This document shows positions 41,879 through 51,367 of a stretch of 64,000 nucleotides of DNA, piece by piece. The position numbers and the translations under genes are program-made. Source of the stretch: an uncultured Pelagibacteraceae bacterium (lineage in GTDB: Bacteria; Pseudomonadota; Alphaproteobacteria; Pelagibacterales; Pelagibacteraceae); NCBI GenBank assembly GCA_902528175.1, contig CABZRN010000002.1, forward strand, positions 32,016-96,015, written 5' to 3'. The notes below the pieces were generated by a model. The model was given only the letters and a program-made list of their open reading frames with translations. It was not told the origin of the DNA and ran no database searches. Position 1 is the stretch's first letter; each line of letters opens with the position of its first letter.

Positions 41879-42955
41879 TATTTCTAAATATTTTTTTATA
41901 ATTTCAGACCAGTAAAATTTTTTTGATACTTCTTCTGCTTTTCTTCCAAAAACTTTATATTTATTGTTCTCTAAAATATTAGAGATTGATTGGTAAATAT
42001 CATCTAAGCTATTACCATCACAAATATATCCTGTCTGTTCGTGATCAATTGCATCTGAAGCACCGCCATCTTTCCCACCTATTGATGGAACACCAAATTG
42101 TGCCGCCTCTATATAAGCTATTCCAAACCCTTCAACAGATTTTTTATAAGTTATAGAAGGCATAACAAACACATCAGAGCATTTTAAATAAGAATTTTTT
42201 TCATCTTTAGTTAAATTTTTCGGAAATATAACCTGATTTTGTAATTTAAGTTCTGAAATTAATTTTTTAAGATTATCAATATTTTTTCCTTGTCCGATAC
42301 AAATATAAATAATGTTTGGATAAATTTCTTTTAAATTTCTTAGTGCCATAATAATTTTTTCATGGTTTTTTCTCTTATCAAATCTAGCAACCGTAATTAA
42401 CTTTGGAGTTCTACCCTCTAATTTCTTTTGTATATTTTTGTAAACTTTGTCATTTATTTTATTTACTGGAAAAACCCCTGGGTTGATTGTTTTAATTTTA
42501 TTTTCATCAACCCCAACACTTATAGCAAGATTTTTAGTGAAATTAGAATTTGCAACTACCGTATGACAATTATTTAAAATTTTAATTAATCTTTTATTAA
42601 TAAAAGAATTTTTTTTATGATTTATTTCCTTAGAGTGAATTAAGCATATTTTTTTAACTTCAGTATTTATATTTTCAAGGCTTTTCCAATGATCTGAAAT
42701 TATAGCTTTAACTTTTTTATTATTCTCTAAATATGTATTTACTAAATTAGCTTTTCTGTATTTTTTCAATATTTTTGGTCCACTTACTCTTTCAATTGAA
42801 AACGATAATTCCTTATCAAAATTATCTTGATTTGGATATTGATCAGCAAAAACTTTAATCATTACATTTTCAGATAATGATTTAGCTAAACCATACATTA
42901 GATTTTGCATACCACCTACTTCTGGAGGAAAAGTTCTAGTAACAATCAAATGCAT
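41873..42955 (-). CDS. GT4 family glycosyltransferase
   Basis: A 360-residue GT-B retaining transferase. It opens TRTFPPEVGGMQNLMYGLAKSL and carries the C-terminal EX7E region SVEGFGIAYIEAAQFGVPSIGG, plus LITVARFDKRKNHEKII. This is family GT4, common in LPS and exopolysaccharide synthesis. It directly abuts the redoxin gene upstream on the same strand, sharing one base. The donor sugar is unknown. Confidence 0.87.
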   Translation of the reverse strand: MHLIVTRTFPPEVGGMQNLMYGLAKSLSENVMIKVFADQYPNQDNFDKELSFSIERVSGPKILKKYRKANLVNTYLENNKKVKAIISDHWKSLENINTEVKKICLIHSKEINHKKNSFINKRLIKILNNCHTVVANSNFTKNLAISVGVDENKIKTINPGVFPVNKINDKVYKNIQKKLEGRTPKLITVARFDKRKNHEKIIMALRNLKEIYPNIIYICIGQGKNIDNLKKLISELKLQNQVIFPKNLTKDEKNSYLKCSDVFVMPSITYKKSVEGFGIAYIEAAQFGVPSIGGKDGGASDAIDHEQTGYICDGNSLDDIYQSISNILENNKYKVFGRKAEEVSKKFYWSEIIKKYLEIL

Positions 42956-43512
42956 TATTTTTTAACCCATTTTATACTGCAGCCAAGGCTTGGATTTTGT
43001 ATATCAGGCCCCTTTTGTGTTTCAGATATTAGTTTCATGGCTTCGAATAATTCACTTGATCCGTTTCTGATAGGTTTTAAATCCCTAAGTTCTCTTATTC
43101 TACCTCGATAATTAAGTTTAAGTTCTTTATTGTATCCAAAAAAATCTGGAGTACATACGGCATCGTATTTTTTTGCTATTTCCTGCGTTTCATCAATTAA
43201 GTAAGGAAAACTAAATTTATGTTTTTCAGAAAATTTAATCATATTTTCATAAGAGTCATCTGGATAATTAATTGTATCATTTGACATGATTGCCGCTGAA
43301 TTAACTCCTAAGTCTTTAAGTTTTTCACAATCTTCAATCAAGTCTTTTATGATTGCTTTTACATATGGACAATGGTTGCAAATAAACATTATTAGTGTTC
43401 CATTTTCACCCTTGATATCATTAAGTGATAAGATAGTGTTTTCAACTGATTTTAATTTGAAATCAATTGCATGAAGATTAAAATCACATATTGGTGTTTT
43501 TTTTAATGCCAT
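42955..43512 (-). CDS. Thioredoxin-like redoxin (CNHC)
   Basis: A 185-residue cytoplasmic redoxin. The active-site motif is LIMFICNHCPYVKAI with a CNHC pair, followed by AIMSNDTINYPDDS and FPYLIDETQEIAKKYDAVCTPDFF, a peroxiredoxin/TlpA-like core. The C-terminal part with CSIKW adds a further cysteine. No signal peptide is present. It probably acts as a thiol-disulfide reductase or peroxidase; the partner is unknown. It shares one base with the GT4 gene. Confidence 0.75.
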   Translation of the reverse strand: MALKKTPICDFNLHAIDFKLKSVENTILSLNDIKGENGTLIMFICNHCPYVKAIIKDLIEDCEKLKDLGVNSAAIMSNDTINYPDDSYENMIKFSEKHKFSFPYLIDETQEIAKKYDAVCTPDFFGYNKELKLNYRGRIRELRDLKPIRNGSSELFEAMKLISETQKGPDIQNPSLGCSIKWVKK

Positions 43513-43532
43513 GTTAAAATAATTTATAAATT

Positions 43533-44045
43533 ATGTTTTACGATTTAAAAGATAAAAAACCAAAAAACTCCGGCGAAAATTGGGTAGCACCTAACGCTGT
43601 GATAATTGGTGATGTAACCTTAGAAAAAAATTCTAGTATTTGGTTTAATGCTACTTTAAGAGGAGACATAGAAAATATTCATATTGGAGAAGGTTCTAAT
43701 GTTCAAGATGGGTGTGTATTGCATACTGATCCAGGATGTCCCTTAAAAGTTGGAAAGAATGTTACAGTGGGGCACTTAGTTATGCTTCATGGTTGCACAA
43801 TAGGAGATAACAGTTTGATTGGAATTGGTGCGGTAATTTTAAATAAAGCTGAAATTGGTAAAAATTGTATTATTGGAGCAAAAGCATTAATAACTGAAAA
43901 TAAAGTAATACCAGATAATTCACTAGTAATAGGATCCCCTGGAAAAATCATTAGAGAAGTAACAAAAGAAGAAAAAAAAGCTGTAGATGAAAATACTAAA
44001 CATTATCAAGAAAATTGGAAAAAATATTCCGAGTCAATCTTCTAA
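43533..44045 (+). CDS. Gamma-carbonic-anhydrase-family hexapeptide protein
   Basis: A 170-residue left-handed beta-helix protein. Hexapeptide repeats run through NVQDGCVLHTD, VTVGHLVMLHGCTIGDNSLIGIGAVIL and NCIIGAKALIT. The three zinc histidines (VLHTD, VGH, MLHG) of the gamma-carbonic anhydrase/YrdA/PaaY group are present. It may hydrate CO2, but many family members act on CoA esters or have no shown activity. It is divergent from the redoxin gene with a 20-bp gap. Confidence 0.85.
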   Translation: MFYDLKDKKPKNSGENWVAPNAVIIGDVTLEKNSSIWFNATLRGDIENIHIGEGSNVQDGCVLHTDPGCPLKVGKNVTVGHLVMLHGCTIGDNSLIGIGAVILNKAEIGKNCIIGAKALITENKVIPDNSLVIGSPGKIIREVTKEEKKAVDENTKHYQENWKKYSESIF

Positions 44046-44054
44046 TGCTCGGAA

Positions 44055-45416
44055 ATGAAAAATTTATTTAAATTTTTGGTAATTTTTTTTTTTATTTTTT
44101 TTAATAAATCAGTCTATGCAAATGTTACTTATAAGGAAATTTTAGACAATCCTACAGATCTAGAGCTAAATTTAAATTATGCTAAACAACAAGAAAAAGC
44201 TGGAAATATTAAGAGTACAATTGCCACTTTAGAAAGGCTAAGCACACTTTACCCAAAAAACTCTGATATAAAATTATACTTGTTATCAATTTTATTAAAG
44301 ATGGACTCAAAAATTAAAGTTGATTTTATGGTCAAAACTATGCTTGAAGATCCAAATACATCTGATGAAACAAAAAATTTAATCGCTGAACTTTTGTTAG
44401 ATAATAAATTTGAGGATAAAAAAAAAAAGAAGTGGATAGCATATTTAGATCTTAAATACTCTCAAACAGAAGAGGACAACATTAGTGGAAGAACAAAATC
44501 TGGTAAGTTAGCTAAAAGTAATGGCACAACTGACTCTGAGGTACCTTTCCCAACTAATGATAGTAGACTTACATTAGAGTATGATAAAACTCATGTTAGA
44601 GGCACTTCTTTAACTTTAGGGAGAATACTTAGTGATAGTTCATCAATTTTTATGAATCTTGGATCAAATTTCAACACTAATCACAAAAAATTAAAAGGTG
44701 AGAATGATATTCATTCTGGATCTTTAAGTTATTTTAAAGCATTTAAAAATCATTATGTTTCCCCTTACATTTATTACAATAAATTCAATTACAGAATGCA
44801 GGAAGACTACCAAATAAAAGGTATGGGTATAAATAACACATACTTATTCAATGATAAATTTAATTTAAATTATGCAATTAGCTATACTGACAATAAATAT
44901 CATTCTAAACCTTTTCCGCTTGACTCCCAAGGTAATCAAATTTTTGTTGATGCGGGTGATTTAAATAACAGTGAAATTTATGCCTTTAACTCAAGAATTA
45001 ATTATAATATCTCTAACAAGACTCAATTAAGCTCTAAACTTATTTATACCAATATTGAACACTCAAAAAAATATGACAGTTATAATTCAGGCGGATTAAA
45101 TATAATGTTTGCGAGAATTCTACCATTTGGCACTTTAAAAGCATCTGCTACACATTTAACAAATGTATATGATGCAAAAAAATTTACTGTTTCGACAATG
45201 AGAGACAGAAAAGACAAAAGTTTAGTCACTAGTTTAACTCTAACAGGTGATATAAATCAGCTGTTTCCTTTTTTAAAAAATATAAATGAGGACAACAATT
45301 TCTTTTACACTTTAAGTTTCAGGGAATCTAATGTAAATTCCAATATATCAAGTTATGAAATTAAAAGATCTTTTAAAACAATTGGTATCTCTAAAAGGAT
45401 TAATTTTAATGAGTAA
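44055..45416 (+). CDS. TPR plus outer-membrane beta-barrel protein (Slam-like, possible type XI secretion translocon)
   Basis: A 453-residue exported protein with a signal peptide (1-22, ending VYA). Residues about 30-115 contain TPR-like helices (AKQQEKAGNIKSTIATLERLSTLYPKN). From about 135 onward, alternating aromatic/polar strands suggest an outer-membrane beta-barrel of roughly 12-14 strands. This TPR-then-barrel layout and length match Slam (DUF560) proteins of the type XI secretion system. It overlaps by 8 nt a gene for an exported FecR-domain protein. Slam identity is inferred from architecture, not a decisive motif. An alternative is a TPR-bearing porin. Confidence 0.6.
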   Translation: MKNLFKFLVIFFFIFFNKSVYANVTYKEILDNPTDLELNLNYAKQQEKAGNIKSTIATLERLSTLYPKNSDIKLYLLSILLKMDSKIKVDFMVKTMLEDPNTSDETKNLIAELLLDNKFEDKKKKKWIAYLDLKYSQTEEDNISGRTKSGKLAKSNGTTDSEVPFPTNDSRLTLEYDKTHVRGTSLTLGRILSDSSSIFMNLGSNFNTNHKKLKGENDIHSGSLSYFKAFKNHYVSPYIYYNKFNYRMQEDYQIKGMGINNTYLFNDKFNLNYAISYTDNKYHSKPFPLDSQGNQIFVDAGDLNNSEIYAFNSRINYNISNKTQLSSKLIYTNIEHSKKYDSYNSGGLNIMFARILPFGTLKASATHLTNVYDAKKFTVSTMRDRKDKSLVTSLTLTGDINQLFPFLKNINEDNNFFYTLSFRESNVNSNISSYEIKRSFKTIGISKRINFNE

Positions 45417-46959
45417 AAAATTCCTTATAACTTTGTTATTTTTAATACTTTTAAGTTCTAAATCCCTAGCTGTTGAATTCATTGGTGTAATCGGAGCTGC
45501 AGTAGGCGAGATTAACAATCAAAAAAATGAAAAATTATCTAACGGTTCCAAAATATATTATGGAGACACAATAAACGTAAAAAATAATTCAAATGCTCAA
45601 ATTTTATTTTTGGATGAAACTGTAATGACGGTAGGAGAGAATACAAATCTTACAATAGATGATTTCATATATGATCCAAAAACAAATAATGGAAATTTTG
45701 TAACAAGTATTAAATCTGGAATAGTAAAAACTATTTCTGGAAAAATCAGTGAAAAAAATCCTGATAATCTTGAAGTAAAAATACCTAACGGATCATTAGG
45801 TGTGAGAGGTACAGAATTTTTAGTTTCATCAAACTCCGACGATAATGAAAGTACTGTAGTGCTTTTAGGCCCAGGGCCAGAAAATACTTTGGGTATGATA
45901 CCTGGCAATATTCAACTCACAGATGGTATAAATACTACAGAAATAACTAATCCCGGTTTTCAAGCAATGATAACAAATGTTGTCTCATTATCCTCACCAA
46001 CAAATGCTGAAGTAATATCTCAAATGTCTAGTTCAATGAGTCATTCAGTTTTAAATTCTAGTAATATTATTGATAGTTCTAAGAATTTAACAACAAACTT
46101 GATAAATTCAGCAGATTTAAAAAATAATATTATAGTTACTGCTGAAAAATTTGATTTAAAATCAGACGAAGGTGCTTCAGAAATATTATCAAGCCTGTCA
46201 ACAGAATCTGACGCTAAAGAAATATCAGTCGCCATGAACCAGTTGCAAGAAAATATAATAGTTACAGATAACGAAAATTATGTAAGAACTTTAGACCAAG
46301 ATACAATTTTATACGATAGTGGTTGGTTTGATCTTTCACCAGTAGAGACAGGTTCAAATGGATTAACTTATAGTCTCGGTGATGAAGGGGTTTCACAAGT
46401 ATTTGATACATCAGCAACTCAACAGGGTCGTGCTAAAGTTTATGTAAACTTTAATAAAAAAGAAATAAGTGCAGATGTACTTTCTAAAATAACATTAAAA
46501 GGAGCATCTACAGTGGACTATAGCTTTACAACACCTACAGTCACTTTAACAACAATACCAGTTGTTGCCTCTGTGCCTATGGCAATGGGATCAAGTGGAG
46601 GTGTATTTATAGATCAATTGATAGATAGTGGTGGGGGCGAATGTCCAGCCGACTCTTGTACGTCTTTAGTTAGAGTTGCTAATACTTTGCAGAATAGTGC
46701 TTTGACTGTTAATTCTGGAACAACAGAGCAATTAATGGACAAGTATAACCACGACAATAGCAATTCAGATGCTGCAAAAGAAGTATTTCAATACGGTAAA
46801 TTTACTACTGTTGATGGGTCTGGATTAACGGGACTAGGCACTTTTGTTTTTGAGGGAGCCCATGATGCAGCCGCATCCCCCGCAGGAGAATCTGCTTACG
46901 TTCAATCTATCGAAAGACTAGAGGGCTCAACCGTAGTAATTGGTAAAGCTTTAGAATAA
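45409..46959 (+). CDS. Exported FecR-domain protein, possible surface cargo
   Basis: A 516-residue protein starting at the ATG overlapping the upstream stop; an earlier Met lies inside the preceding gene. The signal peptide is residues 1-21 (SLA then VEF). Residues about 50-150 match the FecR beta-rich domain: ILFLDETVMTVGENTNLTI and IPNGSLGVRGTEFLV. The C-terminal ~200 residues are beta-rich and low in charge, with RAKVYVNFNKKEISADV reminiscent of lipocalin-like barrels in Slam cargos. It has no transmembrane helix and so is not the canonical sigma-regulator FecR. It is probably periplasmic or surface exposed, and its function is unknown. Confidence 0.65.
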   Translation: MSKKFLITLLFLILLSSKSLAVEFIGVIGAAVGEINNQKNEKLSNGSKIYYGDTINVKNNSNAQILFLDETVMTVGENTNLTIDDFIYDPKTNNGNFVTSIKSGIVKTISGKISEKNPDNLEVKIPNGSLGVRGTEFLVSSNSDDNESTVVLLGPGPENTLGMIPGNIQLTDGINTTEITNPGFQAMITNVVSLSSPTNAEVISQMSSSMSHSVLNSSNIIDSSKNLTTNLINSADLKNNIIVTAEKFDLKSDEGASEILSSLSTESDAKEISVAMNQLQENIIVTDNENYVRTLDQDTILYDSGWFDLSPVETGSNGLTYSLGDEGVSQVFDTSATQQGRAKVYVNFNKKEISADVLSKITLKGASTVDYSFTTPTVTLTTIPVVASVPMAMGSSGGVFIDQLIDSGGGECPADSCTSLVRVANTLQNSALTVNSGTTEQLMDKYNHDNSNSDAAKEVFQYGKFTTVDGSGLTGLGTFVFEGAHDAAASPAGESAYVQSIERLEGSTVVIGKALE

Positions 46960-46981
46960 TATGATATATTAATTAATAATT

Positions 46982-47422
46982 ATGCCTACATACACTGTAA
47001 CGATATCAAACCTTAACCTTAACTCAAAAAAACAAAAAGAATTAGCTCAAGGAATTACAAAAATTCATAACGTTGTTACTGGTGCAAATACTTACTTTGC
47101 TCAAGTCATATTTAATAACACAAAAAAAAGAAATCATTTTATGGGAGGTAAAATAGTAAAAGAGCCCTCGATTTTTTTACTCGGTCAAATTAGAGCAGGT
47201 CGTCCTAAGAAAACAAAAGATAGATTAATTTCTGATTTAAAAAATATTATAGTTAAAAAATCAAAATTAGACGAAACACAGGTATGGGTTTATATAATAG
47301 ACTTACCACCTTCACAAATGATTGAATATGGCGCTGTCCTACCAGAGTCTGGAAAAGAAAAACAATGGTTTGTGGGCTTATCTTATAAACTAAAAAAAAA
47401 ATTATCTGCTTTAGAAAAATAA
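46982..47422 (+). CDS. Tautomerase-superfamily protein, cis-CaaD-like
   Basis: A 146-residue tautomerase-superfamily protein. After Met removal it begins with Pro1. It conserves His28, Arg70, Arg73, Tyr103 and Glu114, the full catalytic set of cis-3-chloroacrylic acid dehalogenase, at identical numbering. The blocks FAQVIF, IFLLGQIRAGR, VWVYIIDLPPSQMIEYGAVLP and KQWF match that family over the whole length. Such enzymes add water to 3-haloacrylates or other unsaturated acids. Homologues with all six residues can be poor dehalogenases, so the real substrate is open. No dehalogenation pathway genes are adjacent. Confidence 0.82.
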   Translation: MPTYTVTISNLNLNSKKQKELAQGITKIHNVVTGANTYFAQVIFNNTKKRNHFMGGKIVKEPSIFLLGQIRAGRPKKTKDRLISDLKNIIVKKSKLDETQVWVYIIDLPPSQMIEYGAVLPESGKEKQWFVGLSYKLKKKLSALEK

Positions 47423-47424
47423 TA

Positions 47425-48024
47425 TTAGGGGACAAGCCAACTATCTTTACTACTTTCTAAATCAAATCTAGCTCTTCTATGACCTTTGGCTGCTAAATAA
47501 AGCCACTCAATAGATTTAATATTACACTGAATGACAGTAAAGTTTTTATAACCTTCTTCACTTTGTTCTTTTGTATAATCAAAATTATCTAATTCTGGTT
47601 TTAATCCTGATGTTGGAACATCAGACACTGTTCCTGGACCTTTGTCTACTAAATAACATTTTCTACTAATATGTTGTGTTTTATCCCATGAAGTTTTTGT
47701 AATTTCATTTTTATGATTTATTACACAATTCACTTTTAATCTTACCTGGATTTTTTCCTCCTTGTCGTAAAATAACATTGAAGCATTTGGATTTTTTTTT
47801 AGAATTTCTATTTTATCTGATCTAATATCGCTATGGAATTGAACTAAATTATTTGATTGATCTGATTTTCTTAAGACCACAATTCTTCCATCGATATTAT
47901 TATCATTACCACAAATAAAAGTTGGAATTCTAAATTGAGAAGCTCTATTTTTTACAGCATCATCAAGCAAGAGCCAAATTTTCTTTTTAATTTCGCTAAA
48001 ATCTTCATAGTATGCTGGTTGCAT
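47425..48024 (-). CDS. Pyridoxamine 5'-phosphate oxidase-family flavoprotein
   Basis: A 199-residue FMN-binding split-barrel protein of the PNPOx family. It has RIPTFICGNDNNIDGRIVVLRK and FHSDIRSDKIEILKKNPNASMLFYDKEEKIQVRLK, the usual FMN-binding blocks, and ends with GHRRARFDL. The typical PNPOx C-terminal R-P-W motif is not clear, so PdxH activity is uncertain. It is convergent with the tautomerase gene and sits 6 bp from the upstream dehydrogenase gene. Confidence 0.72.
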   Translation of the reverse strand: MQPAYYEDFSEIKKKIWLLLDDAVKNRASQFRIPTFICGNDNNIDGRIVVLRKSDQSNNLVQFHSDIRSDKIEILKKNPNASMLFYDKEEKIQVRLKVNCVINHKNEITKTSWDKTQHISRKCYLVDKGPGTVSDVPTSGLKPELDNFDYTKEQSEEGYKNFTVIQCNIKSIEWLYLAAKGHRRARFDLESSKDSWLVP

Positions 48025-48030
48025 ATACTA

Positions 48031-48900
48031 TTACTTTCTAAATCTTTTGATTAAACTTGATGTATCCCAACGATTTCCTCCCATACCTTGCACTTCACCA
48101 TAAAATTTATCAACTAATTCAGTTACAGGTAATATAGATCCATTATTTTTTGCTTCATTCATTGCGATTTTTAAGTCTTTCCTCATCCAATCAACAGCAA
48201 AACCAAAATCAAATTTATCATCAATCATTGTTTTGTATCTATTTTCCATTTGCCAAGATTGGGCAGCCCCTTTTGAAATAACCTCAATTACATCCTCCAT
48301 TTTCAATCCTGCTTTAATCCCAAAATTAATTCCCTCTGACAAACCCTGAACTAAACCTGCTATACAAATTTGATTAACCATTTTAGCTAATTGACCACAT
48401 CCTGCTTTACCAAGTAATTTCATTTTTTTGCTATAACAATCTATTTTATCTTTAGCTTTATCAAAGTCAGCTTGATCTCCACCGATCATAACTGTTAGAG
48501 CTCCATTTTCTGCTCCGGCTTGACCCCCAGATACTGGAGCATCTAAAGATCCAAATCCATTTTTTTTTGCATAGTCATAAATTTCTCTAGCAATTGTTGC
48601 AGACGCTGTTGTGTTATCAATATAAGTTGCACCTTTTTTTATTGTTTTAAAAATTCCTTTTTCACCAAACGTAACTTCTCTTAAATCATTGTCATTTCCA
48701 ACGCATGTAAAAACGTAATCAGCATCTTTTGCTGCTTCTGCAGGTGTTTCAGCTATTTTTCCTTTATTTTCACTAATCCATTTCTCTGCTTTGGTTTTTG
48801 TTCGATTAAAAACAGTTACATTATGACCACCTTTTGATATATATCCTGCCATTGGATATCCCATGACACCAAGACCTATAAAAGCTACATTACAACTCAT
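48031..48900 (-). CDS. Beta-hydroxyacid dehydrogenase (3-hydroxyisobutyrate / tartronate-semialdehyde reductase family)
   Basis: A 289-residue member of the HIBADH/GlxR family. It has the Rossmann FIGLGVMGYPMAGYI, substrate-binding DAPVSGGQAGAENGALTVMIGG, and the catalytic lysine in AKMVNQI. It reduces or oxidises a 3-hydroxy acid such as tartronate semialdehyde or 3-hydroxyisobutyrate with NAD(P). The genomic context does not fix the substrate. It is divergent from an MFS gene with an 8-bp gap. Confidence 0.87.
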   Translation of the reverse strand: MSCNVAFIGLGVMGYPMAGYISKGGHNVTVFNRTKTKAEKWISENKGKIAETPAEAAKDADYVFTCVGNDNDLREVTFGEKGIFKTIKKGATYIDNTTASATIAREIYDYAKKNGFGSLDAPVSGGQAGAENGALTVMIGGDQADFDKAKDKIDCYSKKMKLLGKAGCGQLAKMVNQICIAGLVQGLSEGINFGIKAGLKMEDVIEVISKGAAQSWQMENRYKTMIDDKFDFGFAVDWMRKDLKIAMNEAKNNGSILPVTELVDKFYGEVQGMGGNRWDTSSLIKRFRK

Positions 48901-48908
48901 AATTTTTT

Positions 48909-50114
48909 ATGTTCAATAGTTTAAGTTTAAAAGTAATTCTATTTGGATTCATATTTACATTTTTTTCTAGCTTTGGACAGAGTTTTTTTTTAGGTCTTTT
49001 CAATTCTAGTATTCGTGATGCATTATCAATTACCCACGGACAATTTGGCACAATCTATGCATCAGCAACTTTATTGAGTGGTTTAGCAATTATTTGGGTT
49101 GGAAAAAAAATTGATGACATAGATGTATTTAAATTTGCTTCGTTTGCAACAATACTTTTGTCTTTCTCGTGCTATTTTTTTTCAAAAGTATCATCTATAA
49201 TTTTTTTATTTATTGCTATTTTTTTAATGAGATTTTCAGGCCAAGCTTTGATGTCTCACACTGCCACCACAACAATTTCAAGATACTTTACTAAATCAAG
49301 AGGAAAAGCTTTGAGCACAGGATGGTTTGGCCTATCTACAGCTGAATTTATTCTACCAGTTTTTATAATATATTTATTAACCTTTATGGATTGGAGAAAT
49401 ATATGGATTAATATTTCAATTGCAATTTTACTTTTACCGGTAATTTCGTATCTCCTAATTAAAAATATTAAACTCGACTCAAGAGAAATTGATAACAATA
49501 AAAATAAAAAGAATATAAATATTAAAAATTGGAAAAGAATTGAGGTTATGGGAGATTATAGATTTTATATTGTATGTGCAAATATGCTTGCAATGCCTTG
49601 GATAGCAACTGGGATATTTGTTTATCAGTCATTTATTCTTTCCTCAAAAAATTGGGGTCCTTACGTCATAGCACAATCATTTATGGCTTACTCCGTTTTA
49701 TCAGTAATTACTTTATTTATTGCTGGATTTTTAATTGACAAATTTTCGAGTAGAAAACTTTTAATTTATATGAATTTACCTTTTTTACTTTCTCTTTTTT
49801 TAATTATTGTTTTTGATAATCCCATAGTTTCTTTCTTATTTCTTGGTTTAATAGGAATTTCAAATGGTTTAGCAAACGTACTTGGTTCCTCAACTTGGGC
49901 TGAAGTTTATGGAGTAAAACACATTGGTTCAATTAAAGCTTTAACAACAGCACTTATGGTGTTCTCAACTGCCTTTGGAACAGCAGTTTTTGGTTTATTA
50001 ATAGATAAGGGATTTTCTATAGAGGAGATTTCTATGATTTCAATAACCTATATTTTTCTCGCTTTAGTGGCACTAATTTTTGTAAGAAATAAACTAAATC
50101 CAATTAAAATTTAA
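48909..50114 (+). CDS. MFS transporter
   Basis: A 401-residue protein with twelve hydrophobic segments, typical of the major facilitator superfamily. The loop between helices 2 and 3 reads WVGKKIDD, the MFS D-R-G-like position, and a matching DKFSSRK loop lies in the second half. The N-terminal FFSSFGQSFFLGLFNSSIRD resembles oxalate/formate-type antiporters, but this is weak. The substrate is unknown. It starts 8 bp from the divergent dehydrogenase gene. Confidence 0.85.
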   Translation: MFNSLSLKVILFGFIFTFFSSFGQSFFLGLFNSSIRDALSITHGQFGTIYASATLLSGLAIIWVGKKIDDIDVFKFASFATILLSFSCYFFSKVSSIIFLFIAIFLMRFSGQALMSHTATTTISRYFTKSRGKALSTGWFGLSTAEFILPVFIIYLLTFMDWRNIWINISIAILLLPVISYLLIKNIKLDSREIDNNKNKKNINIKNWKRIEVMGDYRFYIVCANMLAMPWIATGIFVYQSFILSSKNWGPYVIAQSFMAYSVLSVITLFIAGFLIDKFSSRKLLIYMNLPFLLSLFLIIVFDNPIVSFLFLGLIGISNGLANVLGSSTWAEVYGVKHIGSIKALTTALMVFSTAFGTAVFGLLIDKGFSIEEISMISITYIFLALVALIFVRNKLNPIKI

Positions 50115-50156
50115 AAAAAACTTGATTTTTTAAAGATGCGTGTATAAACACTGCGC

Positions 50157-50684
50157 ATGGCAAGAGTTACCGTAGAAGATTGTATAGATAAAGTAGACAG
50201 CCCATATGAACTAGTTTTAGTTGCAAAAGAAAGAGCAACCCAACTTAACTCAGGTATTCAGCCATCTGTTGATAAAGATAATGATAAAAATACAGTTATT
50301 GCTCTAAGAGAAATTGCTGTTGAGAACGTTAAAGTAAATGAATTAACAGATAGTGCTGTTTATAAATTAAGAAAACACATAGAACAAGTTGATGATTTAA
50401 GTGAAGATGATGAAGAAATTGGAGATGACTTTGAAAGTTTATATAAAGGTGAAATTTCCAAAAGTGGTGCACCAATTTTACCATCAAAAAGAGCAAGAAA
50501 AGTTCCTGAAAAAATTCAGGTTTCACAAGAAGATTTAGCTGAATTACAAAATTCTGATGCACCTACACAATCTGAAAATGTTTCATCAGAGCCACAAGAA
50601 AATGAGACTGGCGAAGTATCATTAGATGAAATTGCTGAAAATAACAGCCAGACGGAAGAGAATTCTGAAACCTCAGAACAATAA
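50157..50684 (+). CDS. rpoZ: RNA polymerase omega subunit
   Basis: A 175-residue omega subunit. Residues 1-65 match Rpo[28 protein letters not shown] then [10 protein letters not shown]. The tail from about 80 is an unusually long acidic extension rich in Glu, Asp, Ser and Gln ([15 protein letters not shown]). E. coli omega is about 91 residues. It promotes assembly of RNA polymerase and can bind ppGpp. It precedes cmk on the same strand with a 38-bp gap. Confidence 0.92.
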   Translation: MARVTVEDCIDKVDSPYELVLVAKERATQLNSGIQPSVDKDNDKNTVIALREIAVENVKVNELTDSAVYKLRKHIEQVDDLSEDDEEIGDDFESLYKGEISKSGAPILPSKRARKVPEKIQVSQEDLAELQNSDAPTQSENVSSEPQENETGEVSLDEIAENNSQTEENSETSEQ

Positions 50685-50722
50685 TATTTAATTAATATTT
50701 AAAATAAGATATTCATTAATTA

Positions 50723-51367
50723 ATGAACAAATCACTTATTATTGCTTGTGATGGAGAAGCAGCTAGCGGCAAAAGTACTGGTGCAAAATTATTATCGAAA
50801 AAGTATAAATTATTATTATTAAATTCTGGTCTTTTATATCGTTACGCAAGTAAAATATTAATAATAAAAAAACCAAAGAAACCAATTTTGTATCTTAAAA
50901 AAAGATTTAAAAAAGTTTCTTATAGTTTAATAAAAAAACAATCACTTCATTCACAAGAAATAAGTAATCACGTTGGTTATTTAGCTAAAAATAAAGCTGT
51001 TAGAGAAATAATGAGAATTTATCAAAAAAAAATGATAAAAAAAAATAAGAGAATTTGCGTTGAAGGGAGAGATATAGCCACAAAAATTTTAAACAGAAAT
51101 CCAAAATATGATTTAGCATTTTATTTTACTTGTAATATCAATATTGCAGCTAAAAGAAGATGGAAAGAATTAAAAAAAAAGGTCCCTCTAAAAGAAGTCC
51201 AAAATAGTTTGGCGAAAAGAACGAAGATGGATAAAAATAGGAAACATTCACCACTTAAAAAAGTAAAAGACGCTATTCTTATTCGCACAGATAAGTTAAG
51301 TAAAAAAGAAGTTTTAAATAGAATGTCAAATAAAGTAGATAAAATTAATTACAAAACTCTTCAATAA
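50723..51367 (+). CDS. cmk: Cytidylate kinase
   Basis: A 214-residue CMP kinase with the P-loop DGEAASGKSTGAKLLSKKY, then LLYRYAS, the CMP-binding GRDIATKILN and a lid region with Arg residues (RTKMDKNRKHSP). It phosphorylates CMP and dCMP with ATP. The protein is very rich in Lys. Its 3' end overlaps the convergent CoA-transferase gene by 23 nt. Confidence 0.9.
   Translation: MNKSLIIACDGEAASGKSTGAKLLSKKYKLLLLNSGLLYRYASKILIIKKPKKPILYLKKRFKKVSYSLIKKQSLHSQEISNHVGYLAKNKAVREIMRIYQKKMIKKNKRICVEGRDIATKILNRNPKYDLAFYFTCNINIAAKRRWKELKKKVPLKEVQNSLAKRTKMDKNRKHSPLKKVKDAILIRTDKLSKKEVLNRMSNKVDKINYKTLQ

Noticed and set aside
45409..46959. FecR anti-sigma regulator of iron uptake
   Set aside because: No transmembrane helix, no sigma factor or TonB receptor nearby, and a signal peptide with a long beta-rich C terminus.
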